Source: Brumimicrobium sp033722555
GTDB lineage: Bacteria > Bacteroidota > Bacteroidia > Flavobacteriales_D > Crocinitomicaceae
Assembly (NCBI GenBank): GCA_033722555.1
Contig: JAWVYS010000012.1
Span: 1-64,000 of the forward strand
Length of the DNA stretch: 64,000 bases
Direction: 5' to 3'
Part shown: positions 54,801-63,288 of the stretch, in pieces
Position numbering within the stretch: position 1 is the stretch's first letter
Layout of the letters: each line of letters starts with the position of its first letter
Position numbers and translations under genes: made by a program
The notes under the pieces: generated by a model
Seen by the model: the letters and a program-made list of their open reading frames with translations, nothing else
Database searches by the model: none
What the model was told of the DNA's origin: nothing

Positions 54801-56445
54801 TTTTGATCTAAAAGGAACGATCGAAAAACCCGAACTTACAGGAAAGGTCGATTTCAATAACGGTAAGGCGAATCTGACTATTCTGGGAGCGGATTTCTTC
54901 TTCGATGGTAAGATTGAATCCGTAGTAGATGGGTTTTATATCAACCAGATGCCTCTGACGGATGAAGAAGGAAATACAGGGTTTGTTAACGGATCTTTAT
55001 TCCACGATAACTTCGACAATTTCTTTTTCGAATTGTTCTTCAACCTGAGAGACCATCCGACCCGAAGAGATCCCAAAGACCGCTCCAAACCTGAAAAGAT
55101 TGAACGTTTTCTTGTCATGAAAACCGAATATTCCGAAGATAGCCCCTATTACGGAACAGCTTATGTAACAGGGACTTCTACGGTCAGCGGTTATACGGAT
55201 AACCTGACTATCGAGGTGGATGCCAAGACCCAGCGGGGAACCAAGATTAATTTCCCGATGTATGGACCTACCACTATAGAGGAAGAAGAATATATAACAT
55301 TTAAAAAACCGGAAAGTGATCTTGATGATCTCGAGAAGGAAATTGATTTCACAGGAGTAGATCTTTCACTGAACTTCGACGTTACCCCCGATGCAAAAGT
55401 ACGACTCATATTTGACGAAACAATCGGTGACGAACTGAATGCGAGCGGTGAAGGAAATATAAGAATGACCCTGGATCAATACAATGATTTAGCTATTAAC
55501 GGTACGTATACCGTTGCGGATGGTGTCTATAATTTTGTGATGGGTCCTTATAAACAGAACTTTAATATTGCCAAAGGAGGAACTGTTAGATGGTCGGGAG
55601 ATCCTTACAGTGCTTATCTTGATATTCAAAGTTATTACAAAACCAGCGCTGATTTGTCTGTTGTAATGCCCAATGTACTTGAGGGTCGTGGGTCAGAAAA
55701 TGAGGAGATACTTGCTTATTTAAAGTTGGAAGGGGAGATCATGAATCCTGAGATCTCTTTTGATATTGAAGCCCCTAAAGCTACCGAAACGGAAAAGGCG
55801 GTAATCTCACGGATTAAGAGCGATCAGGATGAACTGAACCGTCAGTTTTTTGCTCTGATAATTACGAAAGGATTTTTACCGCTCTCCGGACAAGGGGGAG
55901 GAGGAGGAGGAAGTCCTATTCTGGATCTTGCTGAAACCCAAATAAACTCTGTACTGGGAAAAGTTTCGGAGGACTACAAAATGAACGTAAACCTTCAAAG
56001 TGATCAGCAATCCGGCCAGGTAACCGGTGAATTTGGAATTTCTAAGGGCTTTCTAAATGATCGACTGCTTGTTTCCGGGTCATTTGGTGTTTCCGGTTCA
56101 TCGCCACAGGGCGGACCAAATGCAGGCGCGGCTCAGAATAATGTGATCGGTGACGTTGAGGTTGAATATTTACTGAATGAACCCGGTACCTTCAGGGTTA
56201 GCGCGTTTAATGAATCAAATGCTAACCAGGTGATACAGGTGAATAACAGAGGACAATTTACTCAGGGCATCGGGGTCAGTTATAAAGAAGATTTTCATAC
56301 TTTAGAGGACTTCAAACTGTTTCAGTTCATTGCGAATTTATTCAGGAAAAAAGAAAATCGCGTAAAACTGGTTGATAAACAGAATAAAAAAGTACCTATT
56401 CCTAAGGAATATTTAGATAAAAACGGAATAAAAGAAGAGGAATGA
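51826..56445 (+). CDS. tamB: Translocation and assembly module protein TamB
   Basis: About 1539 residues (start at 51826 or 51832). One N-terminal membrane helix (KFILTIVEYSLILVIFLAFA) anchors a very long repetitive beta-helix groove. The C-terminal DUF490/TamB domain (about 1140-1480) is recognisable: GTYTVADGVYNFVMGPYKQN and SYYKTSADLSVVMPN, then GGGGGSP. It forms a lipid-conducting bridge across the periplasm and works with TamL. A -7 match TATCTTTG (51815-51822) is right before the start. The stop overlaps the next gene by 4 bases. Confidence 0.9.
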   Translation: MLMTKVLKILGKFILTIVEYSLILVIFLAFAIRTTQFQTFLGKQGAKYLSNRIGAKVEIDEIGIIFFDRVYLSDLYIEDHHADTLAFIDELYVNVSDFNLDYLKFDIDKVGLENSVVRLRKYKGEEDLNFQFIIDAFETEKKDEETPPFEVNLSELELTDIDFSYTDQNSRKSDYGVDFTDLNLRSIDLLANEIKILPDNYKALINNLAFEEKSGLKLKGFKTAALFNDEGLRLGATKLRTENSKLNFESFRLITNNLSDFSHFVDSVLLESDISESQVALDDIALFAPQLKGMTDIIRLKGKTRNSVADLKIEDLNLAFGSDSHISGTFYLPDFERLEKEDIRQSIKSYKILTSDLESIRMPDSMEERFIRLPEAVRNLGYVSGYDLRVNGKVHDLWVDLHTMNTGMGDVNFTEPFRMVSDTTFASFEITPQGSTGRSILITELEVGRIIGSSEVGVVNGSVGLKSVRFDEKGIRAQKLNGVFDNTALSGYKYKYIFVKDLDYTLSQKRNSQENNINGLVYVRDENLDLTFNGSASFGNEILINALLDIECAHLYKIHPSLKERGELYASLKLFGSGRNFKTFSGSLEVDTLFYSENGENFAIDHLLADLKRTKEKDLFSINSNLIDARMEGKVDFMAVKDNILYQIASIFPAFLPDQREAKDPDSSFDYEVHVKRINPVLDVLVPKLQIADNTDIVGSYNGAKNTFNLNINSKYIAYAEGKFQEISMTQEFYNDELLALYKIDSIYISDSLAFQEIHFTGLAADGFMDSQLIFHDTKHSRSNLQWYTHFYDKTGFEVDIRPSYFTIRDYKWNLNQDAYLKYSDECILVEDFKLQKENQYIAVNGQVSEYPSDHLNLDIMNLNLADVSAFMGTDMDLSGKANIVGYISEPFDDFKFSGEAIVENLFINKTEVGDISFAADYLSEQERIKMFGDIFFKGEKTFAFDGHYNLAKKVENKLDFSMIFRNTDISVVNEFLDPDVVSGIEGKLKGSFDLKGTIEKPELTGKVDFNNGKANLTILGADFFFDGKIESVVDGFYINQMPLTDEEGNTGFVNGSLFHDNFDNFFFELFFNLRDHPTRRDPKDRSKPEKIERFLVMKTEYSEDSPYYGTAYVTGTSTVSGYTDNLTIEVDAKTQRGTKINFPMYGPTTIEEEEYITFKKPESDLDDLEKEIDFTGVDLSLNFDVTPDAKVRLIFDETIGDELNASGEGNIRMTLDQYNDLAINGTYTVADGVYNFVMGPYKQNFNIAKGGTVRWSGDPYSAYLDIQSYYKTSADLSVVMPNVLEGRGSENEEILAYLKLEGEIMNPEISFDIEAPKATETEKAVISRIKSDQDELNRQFFALIITKGFLPLSGQGGGGGGSPILDLAETQINSVLGKVSEDYKMNVNLQSDQQSGQVTGEFGISKGFLNDRLLVSGSFGVSGSSPQGGPNAGAAQNNVIGDVEVEYLLNEPGTFRVSAFNESNANQVIQVNNRGQFTQGIGVSYKEDFHTLEDFKLFQFIANLFRKKENRVKLVDKQNKKVPIPKEYLDKNGIKEEE

Positions 56446-57902
56446 AGAAAGTATTAGTTGCCAATAGGGGAGAAATAGCAAGAAGAATTATCAGGACGCT
56501 TCGATCGATGAATATTCGTTCGGTAGCGGTATATTCAGAAGCCGACAGAAATGCTCCGTTCGTTCATGAAGCGGATGAAGCTGTTTTCATAGGACCTTCT
56601 CCCTCCTCCGAAAGTTACCTCGTACAGGAAAAGATACTTAAAGCAGCCAAAGATCTTAATGTAGATGGAATACATCCCGGATACGGTTTTCTTTCCGAAA
56701 ACGCCGATTTTGCGCAAAACGTGCGTAAAGCAGGAATCAAACTTATCGGACCGAGTGCGGAAGCCATGAAGATCATGGGGGACAAGCTCAGTGCAAAACA
56801 AGCTGTGAAGAAATATAACGTTCCACTCGTTCCGGGAATAGATGAAGCCGTTTCAGATTTTAATGAGGCAAAGAAAATTGCAGAACAGATTGGTTTCCCC
56901 GTTTTGATTAAAGCATCTGCCGGAGGAGGTGGAAAAGGAATGCGCCTTGTCGAAAAAGGGGAAGATATGCAGGAGCAAATGAAACTTGCGCAGTCTGAAG
57001 CGCGTTCTTCTTTTGGCGATGACGCTGTTTTTGTTGAGAAATTTGTAACGAAACCACGTCACATCGAAATTCAGGTATTTGCTGATGATCATGGTAACGT
57101 AATACACCTTTTTGAAAGGGAATGCAGCATTCAACGACGTCATCAGAAGGTAATTGAGGAAGCACCCAGTTCTGTATTAACGCCTGAATTACGAGAAGAA
57201 ATGGGTAAGGCGGCTTGTGATGTTGCTCGTGCTTGTAATTATTCAGGTGCAGGTACAGTTGAATTTCTCCTCGATGCAAACCATGATTTTTTCTTCCTTG
57301 AAATGAATACTCGTCTTCAGGTGGAACACCCTGTTACTGAGGAAATAACTGGACTCGATTTGGTTGAATGGCAGATCCGAGTGGCCAACGGGGAGAAATT
57401 ACCGAAAAGACAGGAAGAAATATCCATCAACGGACATGCAATGGAGGTGCGGGTATATGCCGAAGATGCACTGAATAATTTTACCCCTGACATCGGAACA
57501 CTCCGAAGATATCGTAAACCGAAAGCCGATTATATCCGTATCGATGACGCGTTCGAAGAAGGCATGGAGATCCCGATTTTCTATGATCCTATGATCGCCA
57601 AACTTGTGACATGGGGCAAAGACAGAACAGAATCCATTGAAAGAATGATCAAAGCAATTGATGCTTACGAAATTTCAGGATTAAGGACTACGCTTGATTT
57701 CGGGAAATATGTCATGAAGCATCCTGCCTTCAGAAGCGGAGATTTCGACACGAATTTTGTGAAACATTATTTTTCAGATCCCCAGGTGTTGCATGAGGCG
57801 CAGGAAGAAGAGAAACGGGCGCTGGTTGCCTCTGTCGATGATATTTGGGATAAACTTCTCGAAAATAACAAGAGAGAATTTGCTTCCAAGCAGTTGGATT
57901 AA
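56442..57902 (+). CDS. Acetyl/propionyl-CoA carboxylase, biotin carboxylase subunit
   Basis: 486 residues. ATP-grasp biotin carboxylase: VLVANRGEIARRIIRT (4-19), GIHPGYGFLSENADFA near 76, KASAGGGGKGMRL near 158-170, EMNTRLQVEHPVTEE near 286-300 and RVYAEDALNNF near 336. There is no biotin carrier domain, so that protein is encoded elsewhere. The branch (acetyl versus propionyl) is not fixed by this subunit. Methylmalonyl-CoA mutase nearby suggests propionyl-CoA, which is inference. Overlaps tamB by 4 bases. Confidence 0.88.
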   Translation: MKKVLVANRGEIARRIIRTLRSMNIRSVAVYSEADRNAPFVHEADEAVFIGPSPSSESYLVQEKILKAAKDLNVDGIHPGYGFLSENADFAQNVRKAGIKLIGPSAEAMKIMGDKLSAKQAVKKYNVPLVPGIDEAVSDFNEAKKIAEQIGFPVLIKASAGGGGKGMRLVEKGEDMQEQMKLAQSEARSSFGDDAVFVEKFVTKPRHIEIQVFADDHGNVIHLFERECSIQRRHQKVIEEAPSSVLTPELREEMGKAACDVARACNYSGAGTVEFLLDANHDFFFLEMNTRLQVEHPVTEEITGLDLVEWQIRVANGEKLPKRQEEISINGHAMEVRVYAEDALNNFTPDIGTLRRYRKPKADYIRIDDAFEEGMEIPIFYDPMIAKLVTWGKDRTESIERMIKAIDAYEISGLRTTLDFGKYVMKHPAFRSGDFDTNFVKHYFSDPQVLHEAQEEEKRALVASVDDIWDKLLENNKREFASKQLD

Positions 57903-58032
57903 TCCTGAAAGTAAATCGGGTAACTGTTTTGGGTAACTGAAATTTTTGGGCAAATAACTTGTCGAAGGCCTTAAAGTGGCAAGAATTATCCTATTTTATA
58001 ATTTTGTCAACCGGAAATTCTCAAGCAAAGGT

Positions 58033-58040
58033 TATCTTTG
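58033..58040 (+). promoter_or_regulatory. -7 element of ychF
   Basis: TATCTTTG matches TAnnTTTG, 18 bases before the ychF start codon. The nearest TTTG (58003-58006) is 26 bases upstream, farther than the usual 19. Confidence 0.55.
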
Positions 58041-58058
58041 CACTCAAAATAAAGAAAC

Positions 58059-59156
58059 ATGGCGCTTAAATGTGGAATCGTAGGTTTACCGAATGTTGGA
58101 AAATCTACTCTTTTTAATTGTTTATCCAATGCTAAAGCACAATCGGCAAATTTTCCTTTTTGTACTATTGAGCCAAACGTAGGAACGATCTCTGTTCCGG
58201 ATCCCAGACTCGAAGCACTGGAAAAACTGGTTAAACCACAAAAAGTTGTTCCAACCACCATCGAGATCGTTGATATTGCAGGACTTGTAAAAGGGGCATC
58301 AAAAGGTGAGGGGTTAGGGAATCAGTTTCTCGCTAATATTCGTGAGACGGATGCTATAATACATGTGTTGAGATGCTTTGATTATGGAAATATAGTTCAC
58401 GTCGACGGCTCTGTAAATCCGATGAGGGATAAAGAGGTTATAGATTACGAACTTCAGCTCAAGGATCTCGAAACAATTGATAAGAAAATAAACAGCTTGC
58501 TTCGCACGGTTAAATCAGGTGATAAGGATGCAGTTAAGCAGTTTGAACTAGCCGAAAAGATTAAGCGTCACCTCGAAACCGGTAATTCGGTTCGGTCCAT
58601 GGAATTTACGGATGCTGAGAAATCGATTGTTAAAGATTTTCAGTTGATTACCTCAAAGCCTGTTTTGTATTTGTGTAATGTAGATGAAGGATCGGTTAAG
58701 ACAGGGAATAAATATGTCGATGAAGTAAAGGAAGGAGTGAAGAATGAAAACGCAGAGGTACTTGTGATTGGTGCAAAGATTGAAGCGGATATCACAGAAC
58801 TAGATACTTACGAAGAAAGACAGATGTTTCTTGAAGAACTTGGACTTGAAGAGCCTGGTGTAAATCGTTTGATTAGAGCAGCCTATAAGTTACTGAATCT
58901 TGATACATATTTCACAGCTGGAGAAAAAGAGGTAAGAGCTTGGACGGTAAGAAAAGGCTCTACAGGCCCTCAGGCGGCCGGAGTTATCCATTCCGATTTC
59001 GAAAAAGGTTTTATTCGGGCAGAAGTAATGAAATATGATGATTTTGTATCATTGGGTTCTGAGCATGCCGTTAAGGAAGCCGGGAAATTTAAGATAGAGG
59101 GTAAGGAATACATTGTTCAGGACGGGGATATCATGCATTTCAGATTCAATGTTTAA
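58059..59156 (+). CDS. ychF: Redox-regulated ATPase YchF (OLA1 family)
   Basis: 365 residues, full length. G1 GLPNVGKSTLF (9-19), switch NFPFCTIEPNVG (31-42), DIAGLVKGASKGEGLGN near 72-88, the NVDE motif (about 209-212) replacing the canonical NKxD and explaining ATP preference, and the TGS domain ending MHFRFNV. Binds ribosomes and responds to oxidative stress in studied bacteria. Ends in a strong terminator. Confidence 0.96.
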   Translation: MALKCGIVGLPNVGKSTLFNCLSNAKAQSANFPFCTIEPNVGTISVPDPRLEALEKLVKPQKVVPTTIEIVDIAGLVKGASKGEGLGNQFLANIRETDAIIHVLRCFDYGNIVHVDGSVNPMRDKEVIDYELQLKDLETIDKKINSLLRTVKSGDKDAVKQFELAEKIKRHLETGNSVRSMEFTDAEKSIVKDFQLITSKPVLYLCNVDEGSVKTGNKYVDEVKEGVKNENAEVLVIGAKIEADITELDTYEERQMFLEELGLEEPGVNRLIRAAYKLLNLDTYFTAGEKEVRAWTVRKGSTGPQAAGVIHSDFEKGFIRAEVMKYDDFVSLGSEHAVKEAGKFKIEGKEYIVQDGDIMHFRFNV

Positions 59157-59183
59157 AAAGAGATTTATTCAAATTTGCAAATA

Positions 59184-59214
59184 AAAAAAACCGGGAAGTG
59201 AACCCGGTTTTTTT
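59184..59214. terminator. Bidirectional terminator
   Basis: Stem aaaaccggg (59187-59195) and cccggtttt (59203-59211), extended by A and T runs on both sides, 7-base loop, between two convergent genes. Confidence 0.9.
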
Positions 59215-59230
59215 GTTGAAGTACATCCTA

Positions 59231-59947
59231 TTAATTTACAATCTCGTCGTAGTACTGATTCCATTTCTCATATTCCTCGAAATGTTCTGCACCCCAGTTC
59301 ATGATTTCCTTGGCCTGATCCTCTTGTCTCCCTTCTACAAGGCATTTAGCTGATTCATACAACCCAAACATGATCATTTGTTTGTCTGCTTCAGACCAAG
59401 TAGAAGCATCCGCAGCTTTTATAAGTTCTTCCGCTTCTCTCCATTTGGATCTTGCTGTGGCCTTATCGCTGTTTCTGTATCGGCAAACGGCCTCCAGAAG
59501 TTTACCACTGATATTGTCTCTGTCGAACTTATATATTCTCATCACCCATCCAAATGCACGACGGTGTTCTCCTGCTTCAAAATCGTTTTGAATAATTTCT
59601 AAAAGTGATAATTTTAATTCATTGAAAAAATCGGCGTATTTTTCTCTAACCTCTCCGGTTTCATCCTTTCTTCCTAATTTTCCTACTGTCGAAAGTGCGT
59701 CCTTATAAGCATTTTTATAAGCTTCATCCCTGTCTCCTACAAATGAAATTTTGTACTGACCGTAGGCAAGGTAATAATAGGGGAGTGCATCGTTTTCCGT
59801 TTTACTCTTTAAAGTATATTTTTCAGCTTCTTTGATCAACTTTTCCCAGTCACCATCAGCTTTAAGAATTAATAGATCCTGATAATCCTGTGCTATAGTG
59901 AAAGTAGAAATTATTAAACCGACAAAAAGTGTAAATAAATTTTTCAT
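59231..59947 (-). CDS. Exported helical repeat protein of unknown function
   Basis: 238 residues, signal peptide ending near TIAQ (20). The mature part is helical with TPR/SEL-like pairs (YLAYGQYKISFVGDRDEAYK, HRRAFGWVMRIYKFDRDNIS), likely a periplasmic binding scaffold. No family recognised. Single gene facing ychF. Confidence 0.65.
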   Translation of the reverse strand: MKNLFTLFVGLIISTFTIAQDYQDLLILKADGDWEKLIKEAEKYTLKSKTENDALPYYYLAYGQYKISFVGDRDEAYKNAYKDALSTVGKLGRKDETGEVREKYADFFNELKLSLLEIIQNDFEAGEHRRAFGWVMRIYKFDRDNISGKLLEAVCRYRNSDKATARSKWREAEELIKAADASTWSEADKQMIMFGLYESAKCLVEGRQEDQAKEIMNWGAEHFEEYEKWNQYYDEIVN

Positions 59948-60077
59948 TTTAAAATTTTTAATTTATCGAAGTTCAATTTTTATGCCTAAAAGACCTATTA
60001 ACATCTCTTTAACAGTTAACGGTATTTTGAGTTAATAATACGTAAATTTATACAAATTGTGACGGAAAAGGATGAAA

Positions 60078-61145
60078 TTATTCCGGTTTTCTATCTTCTA
60101 AAAGGTATGTCCAAGGTTTGAGATGCGGATAGAATTCAACAATAACTTTGATGGTCGCCAATAAAGGAACCGTAAGTATAACTCCTAAAATTCCCGCCAA
60201 AGTTCCCAGGATGACAAGAGATAGCAAAATAATGAGGGGATTTACGTTCACGCTGCTTCCCATTACCCGTGGTGTGATGAAATTCCCTTCCAGAAACTGC
60301 ACGACCGCGAATATCCCAATCACCCCTAATGCGTACCATCCAGAATCTTTGGTGATTAAAGCAAATACTACAGGGAATAATGCACTGATAACAACTCCGA
60401 TATATGGTATAGGAGCCAGAACGGCAGCAATGATGCCGAAAAACAGTGCATGGTCGATACCGAGTAACAGCAATCCAACATAAGTCAACACTCCAATAAT
60501 CAACGAAATAAAGATCAGGCCTCGCAAATACATATAAAGGCTTTTTCTAACCTTTTTAATAATGACTCGTCCCCGACTTCGGTTATTATCTTTTTGCTGG
60601 TAGGCTTCAATAAATTTGAAAACATTGTCTCTGTATAATAGCATGAAAAAAATGTAAATCGGACAGGTAATCAGAAAAAGCAGGGTATTTTTAAAACCTA
60701 CAAAACTGTCTCTTACCAAAGAAAGCAGTGTGCCTTTAAGTTCAGTCAGGTTTTCCCTGATTGTCTGCATATGATTATTTATATATGACTGAAAAGCATC
60801 CGAAATCAAGGGCAGATCATTCACGTCGAGGTATTCCTCATCCTCTATCATAGGGGTCAGGTCTTTAATTATTTCCTGACTTTGAATAACTATTACAAAA
60901 ACCACAGCTATAACCACTATGGATAATGAGAGAACTGTGATAAAGGCAGACAATCCTTTCGGGATTCCTTTATCTTCCAGAAATGAAACTATAGGCAATA
61001 AAATGACAGAGGCAAGACCGGCGAATAAAATAGGCATTACCGTTTTACCGAAAAAATAGATGACAGTCAGGACTACGAATGTGATAAACAGACTTTTAGC
61101 AGATCTGTCTAAGGAGGATTTCTTTTGTTTTGAGCCTGAAGTCAC
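60078..61145 (-). CDS. AI-2E family transporter (PerM-like permease)
   Basis: 355 residues with about eight membrane helices: a pair near 18-55, one near 65-88, a soluble middle (about 90-150), and the C-terminal group near 155-345. The family pattern is seen in FGIIAAVLAPIPYIGVVISA and VQFLEGNFITPRVMGSSVNV with NPLIILLSL, typical of AI-2E/PerM proteins. Substrate unknown; some members export autoinducer or act as Na+/H+ antiporters. Starts 7 bases after the mutase gene and so likely in the same transcript. Confidence 0.88.
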   Translation of the reverse strand: MTSGSKQKKSSLDRSAKSLFITFVVLTVIYFFGKTVMPILFAGLASVILLPIVSFLEDKGIPKGLSAFITVLSLSIVVIAVVFVIVIQSQEIIKDLTPMIEDEEYLDVNDLPLISDAFQSYINNHMQTIRENLTELKGTLLSLVRDSFVGFKNTLLFLITCPIYIFFMLLYRDNVFKFIEAYQQKDNNRSRGRVIIKKVRKSLYMYLRGLIFISLIIGVLTYVGLLLLGIDHALFFGIIAAVLAPIPYIGVVISALFPVVFALITKDSGWYALGVIGIFAVVQFLEGNFITPRVMGSSVNVNPLIILLSLVILGTLAGILGVILTVPLLATIKVIVEFYPHLKPWTYLLEDRKPE

Positions 61146-61152
61146 TGAATTG

Positions 61153-63288
61153 TTATTTATTGCTTTCTATAAGAAGATCGAGAATTTGTATGGCGGCTTT
61201 TGAGATTTTGGTCCCCGGGCCAAAAATCCCAAAAACTCCTGCTTTATAAAGAAAATCATAATCCTGCTGCGGTATCACGCCTCCGGCTACCACCATAATA
61301 TCTCCTCTTCCAAGATTCTCAAGTTCACGTATAATTCCCGGAACCAGCGTTTTATGCCCGGCGGCGAGCGATGAAACACCAACTATATGAACGTCATTTT
61401 CGACCGCTTGTTTGGCCGCTTCTTTTGGAGTTTGGAATAAAGGTCCAATATCAACGTCGAAACCAATATCTGCGAAAGACGTAGCGATAACCTTCGCTCC
61501 GCGATCATGGCCGTCCTGTCCCATTTTTGCAACCATAATTCTTGGTCTCCGGCCTTCAGATTCAGCGAACTGATCTGCCTTTTTTCTTGCAAGTTCAAAA
61601 TCTTTATCTTTCATTGATTCAGAGGAATAAATACCGCTAATTGAACGAACGGTAGCTTGATAACGGCCGAAACTTTTTTCCATCGCTTGAGAGATTTCTC
61701 CCAGACTGGCTCTTTCACGGGCACATTCAACTGCTGCGGCGAGTAAATTGCCTTCGCCCGTAGCAGCGGTTTTTTCCAAAATTTCAAGTGCTTTTCTTAC
61801 CTTCTCCTCGTTCCTGTTTGCCCTTAATTCTTCGAGTCTTTTTATCTGAGCTCGTCTTACCCTCGAATTATCCACTTCTAAAATTTCGAGGGGTTCTTCT
61901 TTATCGGGTTCGTAGCGATTAACACCTACAAGAATTTCCTTACCCGAATCCAGCCTGGCCTGTTTGCGAGCTGCTGCTTCTTCTATTCTCATTTTTGGAA
62001 CCCCTGTTTCTATGGCCTTGGCCATTCCTCCGAGTTCTTCTACTTCCTCGATGAGATCCCAGGCTTTTTTTACAAGCTCTTCAGTTAATTTTTCCACATA
62101 ATAACTACCACCCCAGGGATCAATGAAACGGGTGATTCCGGTTTCTTCCTGTAGATATATCTGAGTATTTCTTGCAATTCTCGCTGAAAAATCGGTCGGT
62201 AACGCAATCGCTTCATCCAATGCGTTCGTATGCAAGGATTGTGTTCCCCCGAAGACCGCAGCAAGCGCTTCGATGCAGGTTCGAGCTACATTGTTGAAAG
62301 GGTCTTGCTCGGTTAAACTCCAGCCCGAGGTTTGACAATGCGTTCTGAGTGCCAGGGATTTTTCATTTTCGGGATTGAATTTCTTTACAATTTTAGCCCA
62401 CAAAAGCCTTCCTGCTCTCAGTTTAGCAATTTCCATGAAATGATTCATTCCAATTCCCCAGAAGAAGCTTAAGCGTGGTGCAAATTCATCTATTTTAAGG
62501 CCTGCTTTAACACCTGCTCTTAAATATTCAAGTCCGTCGGCAAGGGTATACGCCAACTCAATCGCTGCTGTGGCACCTGCTTCCTGCATGTGATAACCCG
62601 AGATCGAGATAGAATTGAATTTCGGCATGTGCTGCGATGTGTACTCAAAAATATCCGAAATGATCTTCATCGAAGGAAGAGGAGGATAGATATACGTATT
62701 TCTCACCATGAATTCCTTGAGAATATCGTTTTGAATGGTTCCGGAGAGTTGTTCTTTTTTTACACCTTGTTCTTCTGCTGCAACAATATAAAACGCCATA
62801 ATCGGTATTACAGCTCCGTTCATTGTCATCGAAACAGACATTTTATCCAACGGTATATCGTCGAAGAGAATTTTCATGTCGAGAATCGAGTCTATGGCAA
62901 CTCCTGCTTTACCAACATCGCCGATCACTCGCTCGTGATCTGAGTCATAACCTCTGTGAGTAGCAAGATCAAAGGCAACGGAAAGGCCTTTTTGCCCGGC
63001 TTTTAGGTTACGTTTGTAAAAAGCATTTGACTCTTCTGCTGTTGAAAATCCGGCATATTGTCGTATTGTCCATGGCCGCGATACATACATGGTTGTATAA
63101 GGACCTCTCAGGTATGGAGGTATTCCTGAAACGAACTTTTGATGTTTGAGTTCTTTAATGTCGTCAGAAGAATAATAGGAATTCAGAGAAATCTTTTCTG
63201 CCGTTTCAAATACTTTTTCTGCTTTCTGACCTGTAGCTTCAGACGTTTTTTCTTGTCCTTCAAAAGTGCTGAAATCTATTTTTTTCAT
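61153..63288 (-). CDS. scpA: Methylmalonyl-CoA mutase, large subunit
   Basis: 711 residues. It has the TIM-barrel substrate domain (PYTTMYVSRPWTIRQYAGFS near 65, with Y and R contacting the acyl-CoA, and RTHCQTSGWSLTEQDPFNN near 325), then the B12-binding domain with DGHDRGAK near 593 whose histidine ligates cobalt. It interconverts succinyl-CoA and (R)-methylmalonyl-CoA. The small subunit gene overlaps by 4 bases upstream on the same strand. Alternative name mutB. Confidence 0.95.
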   Translation of the reverse strand: MKKIDFSTFEGQEKTSEATGQKAEKVFETAEKISLNSYYSSDDIKELKHQKFVSGIPPYLRGPYTTMYVSRPWTIRQYAGFSTAEESNAFYKRNLKAGQKGLSVAFDLATHRGYDSDHERVIGDVGKAGVAIDSILDMKILFDDIPLDKMSVSMTMNGAVIPIMAFYIVAAEEQGVKKEQLSGTIQNDILKEFMVRNTYIYPPLPSMKIISDIFEYTSQHMPKFNSISISGYHMQEAGATAAIELAYTLADGLEYLRAGVKAGLKIDEFAPRLSFFWGIGMNHFMEIAKLRAGRLLWAKIVKKFNPENEKSLALRTHCQTSGWSLTEQDPFNNVARTCIEALAAVFGGTQSLHTNALDEAIALPTDFSARIARNTQIYLQEETGITRFIDPWGGSYYVEKLTEELVKKAWDLIEEVEELGGMAKAIETGVPKMRIEEAAARKQARLDSGKEILVGVNRYEPDKEEPLEILEVDNSRVRRAQIKRLEELRANRNEEKVRKALEILEKTAATGEGNLLAAAVECARERASLGEISQAMEKSFGRYQATVRSISGIYSSESMKDKDFELARKKADQFAESEGRRPRIMVAKMGQDGHDRGAKVIATSFADIGFDVDIGPLFQTPKEAAKQAVENDVHIVGVSSLAAGHKTLVPGIIRELENLGRGDIMVVAGGVIPQQDYDFLYKAGVFGIFGPGTKISKAAIQILDLLIESNK